Positions 4,814 to 9,619 of a stretch of 9,619 bases of DNA are shown here, in pieces. Below the pieces are notes generated by a model. The model did not search any database, was not told where the DNA came from, and was given only the letters and a program-made list of their open reading frames with translations. Numbering within the stretch: the stretch's first letter is position 1; every line of letters begins with the position of its first letter. The position numbers and the translations under genes were made by a program. The stretch lies in NCBI GenBank assembly GCA_031272345.1, contig JAISTZ010000089.1:1-9619 (forward strand), written 5' to 3'. This stretch comes from Spirochaetaceae bacterium. Its GTDB lineage: Bacteria > Spirochaetota > Spirochaetia > Treponematales > Treponemataceae.

Positions 4814-6541
4814 TTACAGGAAGCAGATGCCGTCGATAGCGGCGGTGCCGTATCCGGTAAGGACGCCTCCTCCGCCGTCGTTGCGGCAGGTCCCCCCTGG
4901 GAAGAAGAGACCCTCCCGCTTCATGACGCCGTTGGGCATGACAAAGAGTTCCCCAAAAGGCGTGGTTTCGAGGATTCTGTGCCCTTTTTCCGCGAGCGCC
5001 TTGATCGTGTCGGGGGAGAATCCGTCTTCAAGCTCAAGCCCCTGATTTTTTGTAAGGCAGCACATGTGGGGCGCCCTGACCGCGGGGTCCATCATAAGAT
5101 CAAAGTCAATGACGTGCAGGATGAGTTGCAGGGTGCTCGTGATGATTCTTGGGCCCCCGGCTGCGCCCACAGCCAGGAAGGGGTTGCCGTCCTTCATGAC
5201 GATGGTCGGCGACATGCTTGAAAGCGGGGTCTTTCCGGGCCGCACGGCGTTTGCCATGCCGTAGGCCAGGCCCTGGGTCGTCTTTACCCCGACCTTGGGG
5301 CTGAAGTCAGCCATGGTGTTGTTCATGATGAAGCCGTATTCGGGGATGACGATTCCGCAGCCCCACCAGTTGCGGATGGTCTGGGTCTGGGAAAAAACGT
5401 TCCCCTCCTTGTCCATGATGGAAAAATGCGTGGTTCCGCCGTGATATTCGACCGCGTCGATGCCCCCGGTCGGAGCGAATTCCTGGGCCCTGTCGGGGTC
5501 GATCTTTGCGGCCAGGGTTCCGGCGTACTCCTTCGACAGCAGCTTTTCGGTCTGAACCTTGACGAAATCCGGGTCACCCATGGCAACCGACCGGTCCGCG
5601 AACATCAGCTTCATCGTTTCGGCAATGACGTGGACGCTCTGGGCCGAGTGGAATCCCATCTTTGCAAGGTCGAAGTTTTCCAGGATGTTGAGCATTTGGA
5701 TGATGTGGGTTCCCCCGGAAGAGGGGGGCGGCATGGAAATGATGTCGAAGCCCCGGTAGGTCCCCCTTACGGGAACGCGCTCCTTGGGCTCGCATTTTTC
5801 CAGGTCTTCCTTTATGAGGACCCCCTTGTGTTTTTGCACATACCTGACCATGGCGTCCGCGATGGGGCCGGTGTAAAAATAGTCCACGCCTTTTTTTGCC
5901 ACCTCTTCCATGGTGTCCCCCAGGCGGGGGTTCGTGACGACCTCCCCGAATTCCCTGGGCCTGCCGTTGGTAAAGTAAAGCTCCTTGAACCCCTCGTATT
6001 CGGCGGCGTTGTGATCCGCCTCCGGGGTGTTCGAGATGCGGGCGTAGGGAAAGCCGCACTTGAAACCCTCCCTGCACAGCCGGATTGCCGGGGCGGAAAC
6101 CTGCGCCCAGGTCATGGCGCCGTATTTTTTTAAGGTCCTGTCCATGGCGCGGTAGAGCGCCGGGGAGGCCACGGGCCTGCCGGAATACTCGGTCAGGTTG
6201 AGATCCACATTGCCCTTTTCGTCCAGAAACATGTCCTGCCACGCCTTGACGGGCGCAACGCCCCGGGCGTCCATGGCGTGAAATTGGTTGCTCTCTTTAT
6301 GATAGAACACCTGGAAGCACCCTCCGCCGATTCCGCAGTGGTAGGGCTCCACCACGCCGAGGACCAGGGAAACCGCGCAGGCCGCGTCGACCGCGTTGCC
6401 CCCGTTTTTGAGGATTTCCAGACCCGCGGCTGTCGCGTAGGGGCTGTTCGTGCTCACAGCCCCGCCGCTTCCATAGGCGTAGGGCCTGAACATCGTGATG
6501 TCCGGCGGGATTGACCGGTTCAAAAAAGTTTTATGGGCCAT
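4814..6541 (-). CDS. ggt: Gamma-glutamyltransferase-family Ntn hydrolase
   Basis: It is 575 residues, the full length of the family. Such proteins self-cleave to expose an N-terminal Thr that attacks gamma-glutamyl or related amide bonds. The predicted cleavage is before T370 in GGTTHFSIMDKEGN; T370 would be the nucleophile of the small subunit. Other landmarks are R93 (MDARGVAP, equivalent to E. coli R114), NNTMADFSPK at 407-416 with D412 for D433, PLSSMSPTIV with S441/S442, and AAGGPRII with G462/G463. Positions equivalent to E. coli N411 and Q430 are R390 and T409, so the substrate may not be glutathione. GGT-like oxamate amidohydrolase (HpxW) and other amidohydrolases are alternatives. 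No signal peptide is visible at the N-terminus (MAHKTFLNRS), so a cytoplasmic location is likely, unlike the periplasmic E. coli enzyme. The SD GGAGG (6547-6551) touches the upstream symporter stop, and ATG follows after 5 bases: tight coupling. Confidence 0.93.
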   Translation of the reverse strand: MAHKTFLNRSIPPDITMFRPYAYGSGGAVSTNSPYATAAGLEILKNGGNAVDAACAVSLVLGVVEPYHCGIGGGCFQVFYHKESNQFHAMDARGVAPVKAWQDMFLDEKGNVDLNLTEYSGRPVASPALYRAMDRTLKKYGAMTWAQVSAPAIRLCREGFKCGFPYARISNTPEADHNAAEYEGFKELYFTNGRPREFGEVVTNPRLGDTMEEVAKKGVDYFYTGPIADAMVRYVQKHKGVLIKEDLEKCEPKERVPVRGTYRGFDIISMPPPSSGGTHIIQMLNILENFDLAKMGFHSAQSVHVIAETMKLMFADRSVAMGDPDFVKVQTEKLLSKEYAGTLAAKIDPDRAQEFAPTGGIDAVEYHGGTTHFSIMDKEGNVFSQTQTIRNWWGCGIVIPEYGFIMNNTMADFSPKVGVKTTQGLAYGMANAVRPGKTPLSSMSPTIVMKDGNPFLAVGAAGGPRIITSTLQLILHVIDFDLMMDPAVRAPHMCCLTKNQGLELEDGFSPDTIKALAEKGHRILETTPFGELFVMPNGVMKREGLFFPGGTCRNDGGGGVLTGYGTAAIDGICFL

Positions 6542-6551
6542 CCGTTCCTCC

Positions 6552-7928
6552 TTACTCCGCGGCCGCCGGTTTTTTTGACGCCAGAGTCAGGATTATGCCG
6601 GTGGTATAGCTGACGGCGATGATGGGATAAATGGTGTCGAGCTTTTGCACCATTCCGGTTACCACCCAGAGGATTCCCGTGATGACTCCCAGGAGCATAC
6701 TCCAGAAGGACGCAGCCGGGGGCGTCCGCTTCCAGAGGAGCCCGGCGAAAATCGAGAAGCTCACCGGCCCGGTGGCCACGTAGAGCAGGGTAAGGAACAT
6801 GTTCGTAAGCTGCGCCGAGGGAATCAGGAAGGCCGGGATAAGGGTGATGAATGCAAAGATGAACGTGCCGTACCGGGACACCCGGAGAACCGACTTGTCG
6901 TCCGCGCCGGGCCTAATCTGGGTGGAATAGATGTTCTTGATAACCGTTCCCTGGGCCATCATCATGGTCGCCAGGGTGGCGGCGATGATCATCGTTGATA
7001 CCGCAAAGACAATCCCCGCGATAAGGGGGCTGCTGTAATGCTTGAGAGTCCACGCAAAGGCCGTAGCGCCGTTGCCCAGCTCTGCCGTTGTGGCCCTGCC
7101 CATCATGCCGATCATGGCGGTGATGATGCAGATGGGGCCCGCGATTACATATCCGATGAGGCTGCCCACTCTGGCGGAAGTCACGTCCTTTGCCGCAAGA
7201 ACGGGCTGCAGGACCGACTGCATGACGATGGTGCTCAAAATACCGCCGATGATCCACGCGATGATCCGCTGGGTCGGCATGTTTCCCATGGAACCGAAGT
7301 TTTCCGGCAACTGGGAGACCAGGCCGGAATAGCCGCCGAATTTGGGCAGCTTGGTTACCACGAACCAAATCAGGAGCGCGTAGGTGCCGATGCACACGAT
7401 TTTCCCGATGATGGCCGAGCCCTTCATCCCGGCGTAACCGGTATAGAGGGCCGCAATGACAAGACCTATCACCATCGCCATGTTCGCGTTGAACTGGGGC
7501 AGAACCATCTGAATCAGAGACGCGATGGTTTTTAGCTGAATGGGGATGTAGAGGAGCCCCAGACCGAGCCAGATGTAGGAATACAGCCGGCCCGATTTAC
7601 TCGAATACCGCTTTGTCAGGTAATTGGGCACCGAATCCCCGGGCATCAGCTCCCTGATCGGTTTTGCCAAAAGAGCGATGACGATGAAATACATCGCCCC
7701 TGCAATGGAATACCATGCGCCGGCAATGCCGATGGTATAGCCGTTTTGGGCCGCGCCGACAATACTGATTCCGCCGATTTGCCAGGCCCCGAGCACAGCG
7801 CCGACGCTCCAGGCGCTCATCGTTTTGTCTCCGCCGGACCACTGGTTCGAGCTGGCAATCGCCCTGCCGGCTAACATTCCGGCTCCAATGATAACGATAA
7901 ACGTTACCAGCCAAGTTACAGTAAGCAT
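6552..7928 (-). CDS. Sodium:solute symporter (SSS family)
   Basis: It is 458 residues of almost continuous membrane segments, as expected for the roughly 13-helix LeuT-fold SSS family (PanF, PutP and relatives). It should import a small organic solute with Na+. Typical features are an N-terminal helix at 1-21, AWSVGAVLGAWQIGGIS (39-55) in the first core helix, the DSVPNYLTKRY loop (98-108), ALYTGYAGMKGSAIIG (160-175) and QPVLAAKDVTSARVG (241-255), followed by further hydrophobic segments up to about 450. The start is ATG 7928, because AGGAGG (7935-7940) lies 6 bases upstream. A GTG at 7958 extends the frame by ten residues that include the SD itself, and is rejected. The gene is 10 bases from the downstream GGT-family gene, so the two likely act on one substrate or its product. 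The substrate cannot be read from sequence. Confidence 0.92.
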   Translation of the reverse strand: MLTVTWLVTFIVIIGAGMLAGRAIASSNQWSGGDKTMSAWSVGAVLGAWQIGGISIVGAAQNGYTIGIAGAWYSIAGAMYFIVIALLAKPIRELMPGDSVPNYLTKRYSSKSGRLYSYIWLGLGLLYIPIQLKTIASLIQMVLPQFNANMAMVIGLVIAALYTGYAGMKGSAIIGKIVCIGTYALLIWFVVTKLPKFGGYSGLVSQLPENFGSMGNMPTQRIIAWIIGGILSTIVMQSVLQPVLAAKDVTSARVGSLIGYVIAGPICIITAMIGMMGRATTAELGNGATAFAWTLKHYSSPLIAGIVFAVSTMIIAATLATMMMAQGTVIKNIYSTQIRPGADDKSVLRVSRYGTFIFAFITLIPAFLIPSAQLTNMFLTLLYVATGPVSFSIFAGLLWKRTPPAASFWSMLLGVITGILWVVTGMVQKLDTIYPIIAVSYTTGIILTLASKKPAAAE

Positions 7929-7934
7929 ACTGTA

Positions 7935-7940
7935 CCTCCT
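7935..7940 (-). promoter_or_regulatory. Shine-Dalgarno that sets the symporter start
   Basis: AGGAGG on the - strand, six bases before ATG 7928. It decides between this start and the upstream GTG at 7958, which has no SD. Confidence 0.85.
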
Positions 7941-7942
7941 TG

Positions 7943-8018
7943 AAAAAAAATATTTCACACTCTTTTTCTGAAACGTGAGATCTCTTAAACGCGCTTCGAA
8001 TTAACGAGTGAGAGTGTG
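7943..8018 (-). promoter_or_regulatory. Possible leader attenuator: stem plus U8 before the symporter
   Basis: In the symporter leader RNA, CACACUCU (8018-8011) can pair perfectly with AGAGUGUG (7963-7956). The stem is followed by AAAUA and then eight U (7950-7943), just before the SD. The loop is long (47 bases), so the terminator would be weak unless the loop folds further. The 5' arm lies inside a possible 28-codon leader peptide. Confidence 0.25.
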
Positions 8019-8087
8019 CACGGTAATGTGTGTGTGTGGGGGGGGGGTAGAAAAAAGCATCAAGAGAACACAATCTGTCAGGTACAT
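8001..8087 (-). CDS. Possible 28-residue leader peptide in symporter 5' region
   Basis: ATG 8087 to TAA 8001 encodes 28 residues, beginning MYLTDCVLLMLFSTPPPHTH. A weak purine-rich GGAAAG precedes it. It lies wholly between the predicted promoter and the symporter, and is read through a C10 tract that encodes consecutive prolines. Polyproline is a known ribosome-slowing motif, and the reading frame covers one arm of a terminator-like stem. It could equally be a chance small ORF: there is no strong SD and no known homologue that I recognise. Confidence 0.2.
   Translation of the reverse strand: MYLTDCVLLMLFSTPPPHTHITVHTLTR
8027..8047. repeat. TG dinucleotide repeat plus G10 homopolymer
   Basis: On the + strand (TG)6 at 8027-8038 runs into ten consecutive G (8038-8047). 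Both are slippage-prone. The tract lies in the transcribed leader of the symporter/GGT-family operon (as C10 then CA repeats in the RNA), about 70 bases downstream of the predicted start point. Length variation could alter leader structure or the frame of the small leader ORF. Confidence 0.8.
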
Positions 8088-8123
8088 CTCTTTCCGCACG
8101 GCGCACCTCTCTTAGTAGTGAGT

Positions 8124-8151
8124 ATTATAACCCATTCCGGCGGATTGTCAA
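8124..8151 (-). promoter_or_regulatory. Consensus promoter for the symporter/GGT-family operon
   Basis: On the - strand, TTGACA (8146-8151), a 16-base spacer and TATAAT (8124-8129): both boxes match consensus perfectly. The transcription start should be near 8117, giving a leader of about 190 bases before ATG 7928. It lies directly after the terminator-like hairpin of the upstream amidase gene. Confidence 0.85.
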
Positions 8152-8177
8152 GCAGAAAATTTTGTGCTCCAGAATCG

Positions 8178-8204
8178 CTGAAAAAGTCTCGATGACTTTT
8201 TCAG
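8178..8204 (-). terminator. Hairpin terminator after the amidase-family gene
   Basis: CTGAAAAAGTC (8178-8188) and GACTTTTTCAG (8194-8204) form a perfect 11-bp stem with a 5-base loop, starting 7 bases after the amidase stop on the - strand. The U-rich part lies in the 3' arm rather than after the stem, so it is an imperfect intrinsic terminator. It separates the permease/amidase unit from the next promoter. Confidence 0.65.
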
Positions 8205-8211
8205 TGCTTCC

Positions 8212-9108
8212 TTAGGGATAAAAAGACTCAATGCCAAGATTTTTCTTCGGCGCGCGGACCCGGACCGTCTTGGCGTCGTTCACCACCTGGCTGATTTGAA
8301 TGTCGCAGGTGGCGCTCAGGAGCCGGTACGCATCGGCAAAATCCAGGGATTTCTTTTTCATCAACAGAGCCGTCATGTCTTCCACAGCGACGGGAATCGC
8401 TTCGTCCAGGGTGGCCGCGCTTGCGATAACGTAGATGCTGTCCGCGGTCTCCACCACAGGCCGCTTGAGCGCAAGCCCCCGTATGACCGTGGTTGTGATA
8501 CGGACCTTGCCGGCGGTTTCTATGCCCGTGCCGCTCAGTTCGCCGTCGCCCATACAGGCGTGCAGGTCGCCCAGTGCGAGGCCCGCCCCGGGAACCGACA
8601 CCGGCAGATAGACCTTGGAGCCGATCGTGATGATCTTGGTGTCCATGTTGGACCCGTGGTCACCGGGAATCGCGCAGTGCACGTCGCCCCGGGCGGGCGC
8701 TACACCCATGACGCCGATCATCGGCGTCAGCGGCAGTTGTATCGTGTCCGAAAAAAACGCGAAGCCGCCGCGGATCGGGATGATTTTTGTGTCAGCCCTT
8801 GTTATCCTGTTCCCCAAAACGCCCAGCCCCGGTGACGTGACCATCACGCCCTGGGGCGCGAATTGAATATCCTCCACGTCTACACAGAGAACGTCCCCGG
8901 GTTCCGCGCCTTTTACGCCGATGGGCCCCACCGAACAATCCATGATGGAAATGTCGATGTCCGGGCGCAGAACCGTTTTGTCCTTGATTTGCCCGCTGTA
9001 GCAGTCGTCGGTTTCAACCCAAAACGTCTCGCCGTCGTCCACCTCATAACGGTTGGGATTATGGGGATTGAAACTGAAAATCACCTGATCTTTTGGAATC
9101 ACTCGCAT
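8212..9108 (-). CDS. Acetamidase/formamidase-family (FmdA/AmdA) hydrolase
   Basis: It is 298 residues. The family comprises cytoplasmic hydrolases that release ammonia from small amides such as formamide and acetamide; it is unrelated to the amidase-signature family. Conserved blocks are visible in order: PGDVLCVDVEDI (70-81), PMIGVMGVAP (129-138), IPGDHGSNMD (147-156) and ALGDLHACMGDGELSGTG (178-195). Asp, His and Glu in the last two blocks are the likely metal and active-site residues. The length matches the shorter bacterial and archaeal members. The start ATG has AGGA (9117-9120) 8 bases upstream. It follows the partial permease gene by 24 bases on the same strand and is closed by a hairpin, so the two form one unit. 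The actual amide substrate is unknown; the permease partner hints at an amino-acid-derived amide. Confidence 0.92.
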   Translation of the reverse strand: MRVIPKDQVIFSFNPHNPNRYEVDDGETFWVETDDCYSGQIKDKTVLRPDIDISIMDCSVGPIGVKGAEPGDVLCVDVEDIQFAPQGVMVTSPGLGVLGNRITRADTKIIPIRGGFAFFSDTIQLPLTPMIGVMGVAPARGDVHCAIPGDHGSNMDTKIITIGSKVYLPVSVPGAGLALGDLHACMGDGELSGTGIETAGKVRITTTVIRGLALKRPVVETADSIYVIASAATLDEAIPVAVEDMTALLMKKKSLDFADAYRLLSATCDIQISQVVNDAKTVRVRAPKKNLGIESFYP

Positions 9109-9132
9109 CGGAACCGTCCTTTTTGCGCGGGA

Positions 9133-9619
9133 TTACCACGCGGCAGGCAAGAGCCCGAAGAGCCCCACAATAGCGTATATCGCCGCCAGGCAGAACAGGA
9201 CAATCATGACGATCTGCACCCAGGCCGCGGAATACCAGCCGCACTTCCATTCGGGTTCCAAATCGCCGTTTTTGCGCGCGCTTCTGACCATGAGGGCGGG
9301 CAGTACGGACATAATCACGCCGCCGAAGGTGCCGGCCAGGTAAATAGCGTCGACAAAGCCGATGAGTCCGCTGTACGCAAGGATAAAGGGAGGAACCGCG
9401 ACGCAGAGCAGGGCAATCAGGCGGTTCTTGACGTCCGTTTCGGATTTCATCTTGAACATATCGACGATATTGGTCAGGAAACTGCCCCCCACTGCCCAGT
9501 AGGAAGTCATCATCGCGCACAGGGCGAACAGGTTTGCGACAAAGAACGCCCATTGCCCCAGGGCCTGCCCCCAGGCCAGAGTCGCCACCTGCGTGACCTT
9601 GTCCGCTCCGGTCAGGGAA
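9133..9619 (-). CDS. Amino acid permease, C-terminal part (HAAAP-like), 5' end cut by window
   Basis: The frame is open to the window edge; the last 161 codons plus stop are present. The apparent first residue at 9588 is an internal GTG, since in-frame coding (SLTGADKVTQ) continues upstream of it. It has about four hydrophobic segments. The pattern resembles the C-terminal half of the hydroxy/aromatic amino acid permease group (TyrP, Mtr, SdaC) in the APC superfamily: ATLAWGQALGQWAFFVANLF, SYWAVGGSF, then PPFILAYSGLIGFVDAIYLAG, FGGVIMSVLPALMVR and a final hydrophobic helix (about 9140-9210). It should be a proton- or sodium-driven inner-membrane importer. The specific amino acid cannot be assigned. 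It sits 24 bases upstream of the amidase-family gene, in the same unit. Confidence 0.78.
   Translation of the reverse strand, partial: SLTGADKVTQVATLAWGQALGQWAFFVANLFALCAMMTSYWAVGGSFLTNIVDMFKMKSETDVKNRLIALLCVAVPPFILAYSGLIGFVDAIYLAGTFGGVIMSVLPALMVRSARKNGDLEPEWKCGWYSAAWVQIVMIVLFCLAAIYAIVGLFGLLPAAW

Noticed and set aside
5426..6133. Open frame of 235 codons on the + strand
   Set aside because: Antisense to the GGT-family gene, which has all catalytic motifs; the antisense product has no domain pattern and no SD.
7929..7958. GTG start at 7958 for the symporter
   Set aside because: The ten extra codons include the SD itself and are unlike a family N-terminus; ATG 7928 has ideal spacing.
7597..8106. 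- strand frame of 169 codons spanning leader and symporter
   Set aside because: It is out of frame with the symporter over most of its length, starts at a GTG without suitable SD, and its sequence is Arg/His-rich noise.
1..9619. CRISPR array, tRNA, rRNA, transposase or integrase
   Set aside because: No regularly spaced repeats, no cloverleaf or rRNA-like segments, and no transposase or recombinase motifs seen on either strand; no clear target-site duplication was found at the island edges.

Overview
This 9.6 kb window is from a GC-rich bacterial chromosome with dense genes. It has canonical sigma-70-type promoters and strong Shine-Dalgarno (SD) sites. The taxon cannot be fixed from the sequence. 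The fused oligopeptide-type ABC ATPase, the amino-acid and amide scavenging genes and the style of the antitoxins would fit an amino-acid-fermenting anaerobe such as a treponeme-like spirochaete or a synergistete, but this is only an impression.

Layout. (1) Positions 1-2281, + strand: the end of a peptide/nickel-type ABC importer operon. It holds a DppC-like permease, cut by the window edge, and a fused two-domain ATPase whose start overlaps the permease stop by one base. An ATG in ATGA overlap with the ATPase stop opens a third reading frame that dies after 10 codons. This suggests the operon once continued and was interrupted. (2) Positions about 2282-4745: a toxin-antitoxin island. A MazEF-like pair on the - strand and a second, diverged MazEF-like pair on the + strand are divergently transcribed from a 188-bp intergenic region with one good promoter for each. 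Each promoter has a dyad in its -35/-10 spacer. A third + strand pair follows: a small putative antitoxin and an AbiEii-type nucleotidyltransferase toxin, overlapping by 110 bases. (3) Positions 4814-9619, - strand: a scavenging and catabolic block. Reading in transcription order, it holds a partial HAAAP-like amino acid permease and an acetamidase/formamidase-family hydrolase, ended by a hairpin. A new consensus promoter then drives a roughly 190-nt leader, a sodium:solute symporter and a gamma-glutamyltransferase-family Ntn hydrolase, the last two tightly coupled.

How the parts may work together. The - strand block pairs transporters with amide-bond hydrolases in both transcription units, so a nitrogen or amino-acid scavenging role is likely (inference). 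The upstream ABC importer may supply peptides to the same metabolism. The toxin-antitoxin island looks like an accessory insertion between the two blocks. The parts most worth a second look are the three-module island and its insertion scar, the operator-like dyads, the long overlap in the AbiE-like pair, and the symporter leader. That leader carries a possible polyproline leader peptide, a C10 tract and a terminator-like stem followed by U8.
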